Of a stretch of DNA of 64,000 nucleotides, positions 37,287 through 45,417 are shown one piece after another. The number at the start of each line of letters is the position of its first letter. The first letter of the stretch is position 1. The translations under genes and the position numbers were made by a program. Below the pieces are notes generated by a model. It was given only the letters and a program-made list of their open reading frames with translations. It was not told where the DNA came from and made no database searches. Source of the stretch: Tepidiformaceae bacterium (GTDB taxonomy: Bacteria; Chloroflexota; Dehalococcoidia; Tepidiformales; Tepidiformaceae); the NCBI GenBank assembly GCA_958295975.1, contig OY282446.1, forward strand, positions 186,001-250,000, given 5' to 3'.

Positions 37287-38576
37287 CTAGGGCCCCACGC
37301 TCCCCCGCGATTCCGTTTCGTGGCCGGCCTCGCCTTCGTGGCCCTCGTCCTCCTCGTCGTGGTGCTCCACCGCCATGACGGCGAACACCAGCGTGAGCAG
37401 GGCGAAGACCGCGGCCTGGATGAAGCCGACGAAGAGCTCCAGGCCGTAGATGATATCGACGATGAGGAATGGCAGCAGGAAGGTGAGCATGAGAATGAGC
37501 ACCTCCCCCGCGAAGATGTTGCCGAAGAGGCGGAAGGCGAAGCTGATGATGCGGATGAATTCCGAGAGCAGCTCGAGGATGCCCACGAAGGCGGGGATCA
37601 CGCCGCTGAAGTTGAAGAACTTCCGCAGGTAGCCCAGCCCCAGCGCGCGCAGGCCCCAGAACTCCACCATCGCGAACGAGATCAGCGCCAGCGCGATGGT
37701 GTTGTTCACGTCGCTGTAGACGGAGCGGAAGAGGGGGATGATGAGCGCCAGCTTCTTGCCCGGGAACTCGACGCCGCCCACCACCAGCTCCTCGCCGAGG
37801 GCGGCGCTGGCGACGCCGTGGCCGCCATCGCCGGCCAGCAGCCGGGGCGCGTCGGGGTCGGCGGCGAGGGCCGCGCGCGCGCCCGCCAGCGTCTCCGCCG
37901 AGGGGGCCTCGTCGTGGCCGTTCCCCTCGAAGTCGGTGAACGTCTCCGCGAGGAAGACGACGTAGCGGTCGAGCGCCTCGGCGGGCGAGACCGGCGACGC
38001 CTCGGAGGCGCCCATCTCGAATTCGGCGTTGCTCGCGCCACGGGGAGGCACCAGCCCGATGCCGCCGGTGTTGTTCATGAGCCAGCCGGAGGCGTGGCCG
38101 ATCTCCTCCGTGAAGTCCTTGTGGTCGGACTCGTGCTCCTCGATCTCGTGGAAGATGTGGTGGCCGATGTCCTCGGTCTTGCCGATGGCGTTGAAGAAGG
38201 GGAGCAGGCCCATCCAGTTGGAGAGCAGGATGAAGAGGAAGAAGGTGGCGATGACGGGGAAGAAGATGCGCGTGTTGCGCTGCCCGGCGATGTCCTCCAT
38301 CTGGCCCACGAGGAACTCGACGGCGGATTCGAAGAAGTTCTGCGCGCCCCGCGGGATGAGCTTCATGGCGCGCGTGCCGAGGAAGGTAACGACGGCGAGG
38401 ATGATCATGGCCGCCCACGCGGAGATGAGCGTGTTGGACACGTTGAGGGGGCCGAGCTTCGTGATGATCTCGGCGGGCACGATGATTTCGGGCTGCGGGC
38501 CGCGCGCCACGATGAGGCCGAGGGCCACCCAGCCCAGCACCGCGATGACGCCGCCGGCGATGTAGACCTTCCGCAT
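37287..38576 (-). CDS. atpB: F1Fo ATP synthase a subunit with large internal insertion
   Basis: A 429-residue membrane subunit that forms the proton half-channels. The essential arginine is R349 in SFAFRLFGN; the flanking core (SDVNNTIALALISF, LELLSEFIRIIS) is well conserved. Most a subunits have 230-300 residues. The excess lies mainly in residues about 131-280, an acidic and His-rich hydrophilic stretch between the second membrane helix and PGKKLALIIPLF, plus an acidic tail (EHHDEEDEGHEGEAGHE). The reading frame is unbroken and the flanks are normal, so this looks genuine rather than a frameshift. Confidence 0.93.
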   Translation of the reverse strand: MRKVYIAGGVIAVLGWVALGLIVARGPQPEIIVPAEIITKLGPLNVSNTLISAWAAMIILAVVTFLGTRAMKLIPRGAQNFFESAVEFLVGQMEDIAGQRNTRIFFPVIATFFLFILLSNWMGLLPFFNAIGKTEDIGHHIFHEIEEHESDHKDFTEEIGHASGWLMNNTGGIGLVPPRGASNAEFEMGASEASPVSPAEALDRYVVFLAETFTDFEGNGHDEAPSAETLAGARAALAADPDAPRLLAGDGGHGVASAALGEELVVGGVEFPGKKLALIIPLFRSVYSDVNNTIALALISFAMVEFWGLRALGLGYLRKFFNFSGVIPAFVGILELLSEFIRIISFAFRLFGNIFAGEVLILMLTFLLPFLIVDIIYGLELFVGFIQAAVFALLTLVFAVMAVEHHDEEDEGHEGEAGHETESRGSVGP

Positions 38577-38583
38577 TCGCGCG

Positions 38584-38829
38584 CTACCCGCCGCCGCCGA
38601 AGCGTTTCATGAAGGGAATCAGCATCCGTATCCCGCCGCCGATGGCCAGCGTCAGCCCGAGGACGATCCCCAGGAGGGTGAAGAGCGGTTCGGCGCCGGC
38701 GAGGCCGTCGAGCCAGCGGCCGAGGACGATGCCGATCACGATGCAGGCGGCGAAATACCAGCCCGCACCCATGAGATAGGCGGTGGGAACCACCCAGCCG
38801 CGCTCCGGCCTTGCCATCACGATGCTCAA
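38584..38829 (-). CDS. atpI: AtpI/AtpZ-like ATP synthase accessory membrane protein
   Basis: About 81 residues with two membrane helices (YFAACIVIGIVLGRWLDGL and LFTLLGIVLGLTLAIGGG), the usual shape of AtpI/AtpZ proteins that begin atp operons and help assemble the c ring or carry Mg2+/Ca2+. A TTG start at 38829 is chosen because a TATCAT box is 9 nt upstream; an in-frame ATG at 38817 gives 77 residues. It begins the ATP synthase operon. Confidence 0.82.
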   Translation of the reverse strand: MSIVMARPERGWVVPTAYLMGAGWYFAACIVIGIVLGRWLDGLAGAEPLFTLLGIVLGLTLAIGGGIRMLIPFMKRFGGGG

Positions 38830-38838
38830 ACCGCGCGG

Positions 38839-38844
38839 ATGATA
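38839..38844 (-). promoter_or_regulatory. Putative -10 box (TATCAT) of the ATP synthase operon
   Basis: Minus-strand TATCAT (5 of 6 to consensus) 9 nt before the TTG start of atpI. It is the most likely promoter for the ATP synthase genes within the 54-bp gap to the DUF151 gene. Confidence 0.5.
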
Positions 38845-38883
38845 GGGCGCTTGTGAAGGAACGCGCAAGCGGCGGGCCGCGCG

Positions 38884-39429
38884 CTAGCGCCGGGGATCGT
38901 CGAACCCGCTCAGGTCGAGCCCCTCGATGAAGTCCTTGAAGGGGCCCAGGCGCTCCAGTTCGGCGGGGTCCACGGGCTTCTCCTCGCCCTCGCCCTCCGC
39001 CTCCTCGTCGCGGATGATCTCGCCGCCCTGCTCCAGCACGGACTCCTCGGCGTAGATGGGCGCGCCCGCGCGCACGGCCAGCGAGATGGCGTCGGAGGGG
39101 CGCGCGTCGATCTGCACCTCCTCGCCCTTGGCGTCGAGCACGATGCGCGCGTAGTAGGTGTCGCGCGCGAGGTCGTTGAGCAGCACGTAGCGCACGGTCG
39201 CGCCCAGCCGCTCGATCACGTCGCGCAGCAGGTCGTGCGTCTGCGGGCGGGGCGGCGTCACCTCGTGCAGGCGCAGGGAGATGCTCTCCGCCTCGTAGGG
39301 GCCGATCCAGATGGTGAGGTAGCGGTCCGTGTCCTTCTCGCGAAGGATGGCGATCCGCTGATAGCTGTTCAGCGAGAGCCTGATGCTCTCGATCGTCATC
39401 TCACGCACGTGCGGCCCCGGCGGAAGCAT
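38884..39429 (-). CDS. DUF151 / bifunctional nuclease family protein
   Basis: A 181-residue protein. DUF151 is recognised from RIAILREKDTDRYLTIWIGP and YYARIVLDAKGEEVQIDARPSDAIS. Plant and some bacterial members have nuclease activity; the function in bacteria is unclear. The C-terminal extension is acidic (RDEEAEGEGEEKP). The ATG at 39429 is preceded by TATCAT at 8 nt; a second ATG at 39399 is an alternative. Its stop is followed by the atpI promoter. Confidence 0.88.
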   Translation of the reverse strand: MLPPGPHVREMTIESIRLSLNSYQRIAILREKDTDRYLTIWIGPYEAESISLRLHEVTPPRPQTHDLLRDVIERLGATVRYVLLNDLARDTYYARIVLDAKGEEVQIDARPSDAISLAVRAGAPIYAEESVLEQGGEIIRDEEAEGEGEEKPVDPAELERLGPFKDFIEGLDLSGFDDPRR

Positions 39430-39437
39430 CCGCGCGA

Positions 39438-39443
39438 ATGATA
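39438..39443 (-). promoter_or_regulatory. Putative -10 box (TATCAT) of the DUF151 gene
   Basis: Minus-strand TATCAT 8 nt before the ATG at 39429, with TTGCCG 18 nt upstream as a possible -35. It is one of the clearest leaderless-type promoters in the window. Confidence 0.5.
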
Positions 39444-39489
39444 GGCGCGCAGGGCGCGGCGCGGCAAGACGCCCCCGCGCCCGCGCCGC

Positions 39490-40764
39490 TCACGACCGCA
39501 GGACGCGCACGGCGGCGGCGGCCAGCCCGGCGGCGAGGATGGCCAGCACGGGCTGCACGCCCAGCCAGTCGCCCAACGCCCCGGCGGCCAGCACGGGCAG
39601 GGAGACGGCCACCGCCGCCATGACCCCCTGCGTGGCCAGCACGCGCCCCTGCAGGGCGAGCGGCACGCGGTCGTTGAGCACCGTCTGCGCGGCCACGCTC
39701 ACGATGGCCCAGGCGAAGCCGAGGGGCGCCGCGCAGGCCAGCGCCAGCAGCGCGCCGCCGTCGAAGGTCCCCAGCCGGAACGCGCCCAGCCAGGCGAAGG
39801 CCCCGTAGCCGCTGAGGAAGGACGCCTCCTCGTTGACGAAGGCGAGGGCCAGCAGCACCCCCGCGAAGGCCGCGAAGCCGAACGAGCTGAGCGCCCCGTG
39901 GGGGACGCGGCGCGCCAGCGGCCCGGCCACGCGCAGCCCCAGGGCCACGCCCGCCGCCGCGGGCGTCAGCACCAGCGCGCCCGCCTCGAAGGGCAGGTCG
40001 AGCACGTCGCGGAGGTAGGCGGGCACGATCCCGCCGAGGATGATGAGCGCCATGGCCATGAAGGTGAGCTCGACGGCGGCCCCGAACACGACCGCGTCGG
40101 CGCGCATGGCGTTCCAGCCGGTTTTCCACCACGGCCCCGCGCCCGCCTCCGTCGCCGCCTCGCCGCGCACGGGGCCGATGGCGACGACCTGGGCGGCGGC
40201 CAGCAGGAAGAGCGCCGCGCCGATGGCGAAGAGCGCGTCGGCGCTCCCGAAGAGGCGCAGGACCACGGGCGTGAGCACGGCGAAGCCCGCGATCTGGGCC
40301 GCGCCCGTGGCCGCCTGGCCGATGGCGTTGGCGCGTGTCAGGTCCTCCCGCACCACCACCGCGGGCAGGATGGCGCCTTCGGCGGCGGAGACGAACTGCG
40401 TGCACGCGGCGAGCAGGATGGCGGTGACGTAGAGCGAGCCCGCGCCCCCCTCGCCCACGGCGAAGCCGACGCAGACGGCGGCGCGGGCGACGTTGCCGAG
40501 GGCCGCCACCAGCCGCCGCGGGAAGGCGTCGGCGGCCACCCCCGCGACGATGCCGGAGAGCGTCGCCGGGGCCACCAGCGCCAGCACCAGCAGGCTGGTG
40601 AAGAACGCCCGCCCGGTGGCGTCCAGCACCAGCAGCACGAGCGCCAGGTTGAGCGCGTTCTGGGCGGCGCGCGAGGAGAAGCGCGTCAGGATCAGGCGGC
40701 GGAAGGGGCGCTGCCGCAGCAACGCCGCGGACGGCGTCGCCGCGACGGCCCGCGGCGCGTTCAC
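39490..40764 (-). CDS. Major facilitator superfamily transporter
   Basis: A 424-residue integral membrane protein with about 12 predicted spans. It is of the enterobactin-exporter/MFS-3-like type: RFSSRAAQNALNLALVLLVL at the start, DAFPRRLVAALGNVARA for the loop 2-3 motif, and AQTVLNDRVPLALQGRVLA in the second half. The substrate is unknown. The GTG start overlaps the DUF951 stop by 4 nt, so it is the last gene of the murI-pyrF-DUF951 operon. Confidence 0.87.
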   Translation of the reverse strand: MNAPRAVAATPSAALLRQRPFRRLILTRFSSRAAQNALNLALVLLVLDATGRAFFTSLLVLALVAPATLSGIVAGVAADAFPRRLVAALGNVARAAVCVGFAVGEGGAGSLYVTAILLAACTQFVSAAEGAILPAVVVREDLTRANAIGQAATGAAQIAGFAVLTPVVLRLFGSADALFAIGAALFLLAAAQVVAIGPVRGEAATEAGAGPWWKTGWNAMRADAVVFGAAVELTFMAMALIILGGIVPAYLRDVLDLPFEAGALVLTPAAAGVALGLRVAGPLARRVPHGALSSFGFAAFAGVLLALAFVNEEASFLSGYGAFAWLGAFRLGTFDGGALLALACAAPLGFAWAIVSVAAQTVLNDRVPLALQGRVLATQGVMAAVAVSLPVLAAGALGDWLGVQPVLAILAAGLAAAAVRVLRS

Positions 40765-40961
40765 GGAGGGCCGGGAGCGGCGGAGACGCGCGTTTTGGCC
40801 CGCGCCTCGAAGCGGCGGCGTGCGAGCGTCGCCCGCCGCCCGCAGGTCAGGCAGACGATGCCGACGTCCGCGCCAACGCGCACCACGCGCCATTCCCAGC
40901 CGCCGCAGGGATGGCGGCGGCGCATGCGCCAGACGTCGCCCGCCGCCGCCTCCACGCCCAC
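40761..40961 (-). CDS. DUF951 small zinc-ribbon-like protein
   Basis: A 66-residue protein with GDVWRMRRRHPCGGWEWRVV and GIVCLTCGRRATLARRRFE, matching the DUF951 pattern (H-x-C-G ... C-x-x-C-G-R). The cysteines could bind metal. Function is unknown; the family is common in Firmicutes and Chloroflexota. It lies 4 nt after pyrF and overlaps the transporter start. Confidence 0.85.
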   Translation of the reverse strand: MGVEAAAGDVWRMRRRHPCGGWEWRVVRVGADVGIVCLTCGRRATLARRRFEARAKTRVSAAPGPP

Positions 40962-40965
40962 GGGG

Positions 40966-41727
40966 TCAGGCGGCGGCGTTGAGGGCGTCGCGCAGGGCGC
41001 GCGCCGCCGCCGCCGGATCGGGCGCGTCCGCGACGCCGCGCGAGGAGCTCACGACGACGAGGCCGGGCTCGCCCCCGGCGGCGGCCACCGCCGCCGCCGG
41101 ATCGCCGCCCTGCGCGCCCACGCCGGGCACGAGCAGGGGCGCGCGCGGGGCCAGCTCGCGGATGCGCGCGAGCTCCGCGGGCGCCGTCGCCCCCGCCACC
41201 AGCCCCACGTTCGCGCCCCAGCGGGGGGCCTCCCGCGCGATGCGCTCGTGGAGCATGTCGCCGTCCGCGAGCCGCGCGTGCTGGAACTCCGCCGCGCCCG
41301 GATTCGAGGTGCGGCAGAGCACGTAAAGGCCGCGGTCCGCGTAGGCCAGGAACGGTTCCAGCGAATCCCGCCCGAGGAAGGGGTTGACGGTCACGGCGTC
41401 GAATCCCCAGACCTCGAAGAGGGCGCGCGCATGGGCGGCGGCGGTGTTGGCCATGTCGCCGCGCTTGGCGTCGCCGATCACGGGGATGCCGTCGGGGATG
41501 GCGGCGAGCGTCGCCTCCAGCGCCCGCAGCCCGGGGATGCCGGACTGCTCGTAGAAGGCGAGGTTGGGCTTGAAGCAGGCGGCGAAGGGCGCGGTGGCCG
41601 CCACGATCGCGCGGTTGCGCGCCGCCACCTCCGCGACCGGCAGCGACGCGGGCGGGTCCAGCCCCACGCAGAGCAGGCTGCCAACGTCGCGGCTGCGGCG
41701 CGCGAGCCGCTCGACGAAGCCGCTCAC
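40966..41727 (-). CDS. pyrF: Orotidine 5'-phosphate decarboxylase
   Basis: A 253-residue TIM-barrel enzyme making UMP. The catalytic Asp-Lys-Asp network is in PVIGDAKRGDMANTA. The N-terminal LLCVGLDPP and the C-terminal LLVPGVGAQGGDP and VVVSSSRGV are typical of the type 2 (longer) family. Its GTG start overlaps the murI stop by 4 nt. Confidence 0.95.
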   Translation of the reverse strand: MSGFVERLARRSRDVGSLLCVGLDPPASLPVAEVAARNRAIVAATAPFAACFKPNLAFYEQSGIPGLRALEATLAAIPDGIPVIGDAKRGDMANTAAAHARALFEVWGFDAVTVNPFLGRDSLEPFLAYADRGLYVLCRTSNPGAAEFQHARLADGDMLHERIAREAPRWGANVGLVAGATAPAELARIRELAPRAPLLVPGVGAQGGDPAAAVAAAGGEPGLVVVSSSRGVADAPDPAAAARALRDALNAAA

Positions 41728-42515
41728 GACGGCGTCTCCGCGGACGCGCGCGGGGCGAATCCCAGCCGCGGCAGCACGGCCAGGAACGCCTCGCGGTTCC
41801 CCGTCACGATCAGGTCGAGCGCGCCCGCGGCGTCGGGCGGGGCCTCCAGCCCGCGCCCGGCGAGCAGGTCGCGGGCGCGGCGCGCCACCGCCTCGCTCGT
41901 GCCGAGCACGGCCACGCCGGGGAACTCGGCCTCGATGGCGGGGGCCAGGAATTCGTAGTGCGTGCAGCCCAGCGCCACCGTGTCCGCGCCCGCCGCCACG
42001 GCCCCGCCGAGGGCCGCGCGCACGGCCTCGCGGGCGGCGGGCGAATCCGCCTCGCCGCGCTCGACCAGCTCGGCCAGATCGCGCCCGCTCACGGCCTCGA
42101 TGGCGGCGTCGCGCCCGAACTCGGCGACGACGGCGGCGTAGAGGTCGCCGCCGAAGGTGCCGGGCGTGGCGAGGATGGCCACGCGCCCGCTGCGCGAGGA
42201 GCGCGCCGCCGGTTTCACGCCGGGCACCATGCCCACGAAGGGGATGTCGGCGAACAGCTCGCGCAGGTCGGCCACGGCGGCGGCGGAGGCCGTGTTGCAG
42301 GCCACCACGATCAGCTTCGCGCCCGCGTCCGCGAGCCGTCGCGCGGCGGCGAAGGCGCGCTTGCGAACCTCCCCCGCGTCGCGCGGGCCGTAGGGGAAGA
42401 AGGCCGTGTCGGCGAAGTAGACGACGCGCTCGCGCGGGGCGAGGCGCTGGAATTCGCGCAGGACGCTCAGTCCGCCGACGCCCGAATCGAACATGCCGAC
42501 GGGTCGCGGGTCCAT
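41724..42515 (-). CDS. murI: Glutamate racemase
   Basis: A 263-residue enzyme making D-glutamate for peptidoglycan. The two catalytic cysteines are present in VVACNTASAAAV and ALGCTHYEFL, and the N-terminal MFDSGVGGLSVL is diagnostic. A TATCCT box lies 7 nt before the ATG. It is the first gene of murI-pyrF-DUF951-MFS and divergent from comB. Together with murA and mreB it argues for a peptidoglycan wall. Confidence 0.95.
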   Translation of the reverse strand: MDPRPVGMFDSGVGGLSVLREFQRLAPRERVVYFADTAFFPYGPRDAGEVRKRAFAAARRLADAGAKLIVVACNTASAAAVADLRELFADIPFVGMVPGVKPAARSSRSGRVAILATPGTFGGDLYAAVVAEFGRDAAIEAVSGRDLAELVERGEADSPAAREAVRAALGGAVAAGADTVALGCTHYEFLAPAIEAEFPGVAVLGTSEAVARRARDLLAGRGLEAPPDAAGALDLIVTGNREAFLAVLPRLGFAPRASAETPS

Positions 42516-42522
42516 CCCCCAC

Positions 42523-42528
42523 AGGATA
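42523..42528 (-). promoter_or_regulatory. Putative -10 box (TATCCT) of the murI operon
   Basis: Minus-strand TATCCT 7 nt before the murI ATG, with no ribosome binding site in between. Same layout as the nitrite/sulfite reductase promoter. Confidence 0.45.
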
Positions 42529-42571
42529 CGCCGCGCGTGCGAACGGGGCGCGCGGGGCGCACCATGCGCGC

Positions 42572-43330
42572 ATGACCGCGCGCGTCGAACTGGCGCTCCT
42601 GCCCGCCGAGGCCGCCGCCATCGAGGCGGACGCCTTCCTCGTCGTCGATACGCTGCGCGCGACCACCACCATCGCGGCCATGTTCGGGGCCGGGCTCGAC
42701 GACCTGCTCGTGCTCGGCCGCGTGGACGCGGCGCGCGAGCGGGCGCGCGCGGAGGACCGCCTCCTCTTCGGGGAGGTCGGCGGGCTGCCCCCCGACGGCT
42801 TCGACCACGGCAACTCGCCCGCCGAGGCGGCAAGCCTGCCCCTGCGCGGGAGGCGGGCGGCGCTCGTCACCACCAATGGCACACGCGCCATCCTCGCCGT
42901 GGCGGGACGGGGCGAGGCCATCGCCGCCGCCTTCGCCAACGCCTCCGCCGCCGCGCGTTGGGCGGCGGGCTTCGGGCGCGTGGCCATCGTGTGCGCGGGC
43001 GAGGCGGGCGGCGCGCGCTTCGCCCTCGAGGACTACGCGGCGGCGGCGCGCCTCATCCAGCTGATCGCGCGCGCAAGCCCCGGCGTCGAGCTGGACGACG
43101 CCGCCGGGCTGGCGTCCGAGGCCACCGGCTACGAGGACTGGATCGCGCCGGGCCTGCCCCAGCGCACGGCCCGCAGCGCACGGCTCGTGACGAGCGCCGC
43201 CCACGCCCGCGCGCTCAAGGCGCTCGGCCTCGACGCCGACATCGCCTACGCCGCGCGCGAGGACACGTCGGAGGCGGTTCCGCGCGTGGTCGCGCACGGC
43301 GAGGGCTGGGCGCTCCTGCGCGACGGGTAG
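42572..43330 (+). CDS. comB: 2-phosphosulfolactate phosphatase family protein
   Basis: A 252-residue protein of the ComB family, which dephosphorylates 2-phosphosulfolactate. Recognisable segments are FLVVDTLRATTTIAAMF, LLFGEVGGLPPDGFDHGNSP and LVTTNGTRAIL. In methanogens the reaction is part of coenzyme M synthesis; in other bacteria its role is unclear and the other com genes are not seen here. Length is typical. Confidence 0.9.
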   Translation: MTARVELALLPAEAAAIEADAFLVVDTLRATTTIAAMFGAGLDDLLVLGRVDAARERARAEDRLLFGEVGGLPPDGFDHGNSPAEAASLPLRGRRAALVTTNGTRAILAVAGRGEAIAAAFANASAAARWAAGFGRVAIVCAGEAGGARFALEDYAAAARLIQLIARASPGVELDDAAGLASEATGYEDWIAPGLPQRTARSARLVTSAAHARALKALGLDADIAYAAREDTSEAVPRVVAHGEGWALLRDG

Positions 43331-43336
43331 CGGGGC

Positions 43337-43342
43337 TATCAT
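43337..43342 (+). promoter_or_regulatory. Putative -10 box (TATCAT) of the first small paralogue
   Basis: TATCAT 10 nt before the ATG at 43353. An almost identical GCTATCATC is found ahead of the second paralogue. Confidence 0.45.
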
Positions 43343-43352
43343 CAGCGGCGCG

Positions 43353-43610
43353 ATGCTGGACCCGCGGCTGGAGCGGCAGCGCAACGAGGAGCGCCGGAAG
43401 CGCCTTCGGGCCGACGTGCTGGCCGAGCGCCTGCGGGAGGCGCGCGACGCCGCCATCTACGCCGCCGAACGGCGCAAGCTCGTCCGCATCCTCACGTGGA
43501 AGCCGCGCGGGGGACGCCAGCGGGCCATCTACTGGGCGCTGCTCCTGCCGGTGCTGTTCGGTTCCTCCCTGCTGGGGACGCTCGTCATCGGCCCCTGCGT
43601 CCGCGGCTGA
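43353..43610 (+). CDS. Small single-span membrane protein, paralogue 1 (unknown function)
   Basis: An 85-residue protein: a charged N-terminal helix (LEEQRN-like RNEERRKRLRADVLAERLRE) followed by one membrane helix (YWALLLPVLFGSSLLGTLVI). It shares the MLDP start and the HEER/NEER...RLRxxVLAERLR pattern with the next gene, so the two are tandem paralogues. No family was recognised. Confidence 0.65.
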   Translation: MLDPRLERQRNEERRKRLRADVLAERLREARDAAIYAAERRKLVRILTWKPRGGRQRAIYWALLLPVLFGSSLLGTLVIGPCVRG

Positions 43611-43642
43611 GGCCGTCGCCGATCCGTCCAACCCGATTGCGC

Positions 43643-43648
43643 TATCAT
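43643..43648 (+). promoter_or_regulatory. Putative -10 box (TATCAT) of the second small paralogue
   Basis: TATCAT in the context GCTATCATCCGCG, 21 nt before the ATG at 43670, with GAGGAG in between as a possible ribosome site. The same nine bases GCTATCATC occur ahead of paralogue 1. Confidence 0.4.
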
Positions 43649-43669
43649 CCGCGAGAGGAGCGCGACGAC

Positions 43670-44053
43670 ATGCTGGACCCGCAGTCGGAGCGGCGGCACC
43701 ACGAGGAGCGCTGGCAGCGCGTGCGGGCGGAGGTGGTCGCCGAGCGCCTGCGGGACGCCGCCGATGCGTCCGCCGATGCCGCCGACGGCCTCTTCCGCCG
43801 CATCAACCGGGCCATCTCGTGGAGGCCGGAGCAGTGGCGCTACCGGCTGCTCCTTGCCGTCCCGGGCCTTGCCGTCCTGTCGCTCGCGTACTACCTCGTG
43901 TACTTCCACGATGCGCCGCCCGTCGTCGCCTTCGTCCTCACCGTCCTCGTCCCTCTCGCGTTCGCGGCGCTGACCGGGCTCATCGCGCGCGGCTACATCG
44001 CCCGCCAGCGGCGCGAGGAAGCCATCGCCAACCGCCAGCGCGGGGCGCGCTAG
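43670..44053 (+). CDS. Small two-span membrane protein, paralogue 2 (unknown function)
   Basis: A 127-residue protein. The N-terminal half resembles paralogue 1 (MLDPQSERRHHEERWQRVRA, VVAERLRDAA). It then has two membrane helices (LLLAVPGLAVLSLAYYLVYF and VVAFVLTVLVPLAFAALTGL) and a basic C-terminus. It overlaps the convergent DUF4129 gene by 4 nt. No function can be given. Confidence 0.7.
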   Translation: MLDPQSERRHHEERWQRVRAEVVAERLRDAADASADAADGLFRRINRAISWRPEQWRYRLLLAVPGLAVLSLAYYLVYFHDAPPVVAFVLTVLVPLAFAALTGLIARGYIARQRREEAIANRQRGAR

Positions 44054-45417
44054 TCCGGCGCTTCCCAGCGGCGGCGCAGCTCCGCCAGCGCCCCGGCGTC
44101 CGGCTCGCGGCCCGCGTAGCGCGCCTGCTCGAAGGCGGCGGTGATGCCGTCCGTGGCTGTCGCGCGCCCCAGCGCCCCGGCGAGCACGGGGGCGAACTCG
44201 CGGGGCGTGCGCGCGGGCTCACGGGGCGCTCCCGCGCGGCGCGACGCCTCCAGCACCTCGCCGTAGAGGCGCGCGACGCCCTCGGCGGGGAGCGGGCGGC
44301 GGCGCTCGCGACGGAGCAGCGCGCGCGCCGTCTCGCGCAGGTCGTCGCCGAACCCGCCGATGCGCTCCGACTCCGCCGCCGGGCGAGGGCCTTCCCCGTC
44401 GTCACGGCGCAGGCGCGCGACCAGCAGCAGGATTCCCACGACCACGCCGAGGCCGAGGAAGAGCGCGAGCGCGGCGAGGGCGTAGCGGCCCGCGCGGGGG
44501 ATGCCCTCGGCATCGCGGGCGGCGGCCAGCGGATCCTGGGCGTCCAGGCCCTCGGGCGGCGGTTCGGGGAGCACCGGTTCGGGCGGCGCCCCGCCCCCGA
44601 ACAGCTCGCTCAGCACCTCGAAGAGGTTGACGATCAGCCAGCCGATGGGGAACAGCACCGTCCACGTGAGAAACCACATGACGCCTTCCCCGACGGCCTC
44701 CGCCGGGGTCGAAAGCGCGCCGAGGATGGGGTCGAGGAAGAGGCCGAGCAGGAGCACGCCCGCGAGCGCGAAGACCGCCACCGCCGCCAGCAGGGCCGCG
44801 GTGACGCCGCCCGCGCGCAGGGCGCCGATGGTGGCGCCGCCCTGCGAGAGCTGCGCGCAGGCCAGCGCCGTGAGGGCCACGCCGTAGAAGACCGCCCCGC
44901 CGCGCACGACGATGGGGGCGGCCTCGCCGCTGGCCGCCGCAATCGCCAGCGCCACCGTGACCAGCCCGAAGGGCGCGGCGAGGGAGCGGGGCGCGTTGTC
45001 GATCCAGACCTCGCCGCGCGCCCGCCAGGCCGACCGCGCCCACGTCCCCAGCAGCAGCGCGGCGCTCACGACGACGGGCGGGACCATGTCCCCCACCGCG
45101 CCCGGGTCGGTCACGAAATCGAGCGCCCAGCGGAAGTCCCAGAAGGCCGGGGCGCCCGCGTACTGGAGGTGCAGGACGGCGTGGAGCGCGAGCAGGGCGA
45201 CGGCGGCCAGCGCGAGCGCCCGCGCGATGCCGCGCAGGCCGAACCAGCCGGCCGCGCGCGGCAGGAGGAAGGCGGCGTACGCGACGGCGACGAAGGCCCC
45301 GCCGTGGGCGATGGCGTTGTGCGGCTCCGGCAGCACGCGCGCGGCGAGTTCGCCCGCCACGTAGAAGGCGAGCGCCTCGGCGGCGAGGAGGGCGGCGATG
45401 GCGGCGCGGGCGATCAC
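44050..45417 (-). CDS. Membrane protein with C-terminal DUF4129 domain
   Basis: A 455-residue protein with several membrane helices in the first 250 residues, a Pro-rich loop (PPEPVLPEPPPEG), another helix and a cytoplasmic DUF4129-like end (RLYGEVLEASRRAGAPREPA, RTPREFAPVLAG, FEQARYAGREPD). DUF4129 proteins often accompany DUF58/MoxR and transglutaminase genes; the transglutaminase is absent here. The GTG start overlaps the DUF58 stop by 4 nt. Confidence 0.83.
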   Translation of the reverse strand: MIARAAIAALLAAEALAFYVAGELAARVLPEPHNAIAHGGAFVAVAYAAFLLPRAAGWFGLRGIARALALAAVALLALHAVLHLQYAGAPAFWDFRWALDFVTDPGAVGDMVPPVVVSAALLLGTWARSAWRARGEVWIDNAPRSLAAPFGLVTVALAIAAASGEAAPIVVRGGAVFYGVALTALACAQLSQGGATIGALRAGGVTAALLAAVAVFALAGVLLLGLFLDPILGALSTPAEAVGEGVMWFLTWTVLFPIGWLIVNLFEVLSELFGGGAPPEPVLPEPPPEGLDAQDPLAAARDAEGIPRAGRYALAALALFLGLGVVVGILLLVARLRRDDGEGPRPAAESERIGGFGDDLRETARALLRRERRRPLPAEGVARLYGEVLEASRRAGAPREPARTPREFAPVLAGALGRATATDGITAAFEQARYAGREPDAGALAELRRRWEAPD

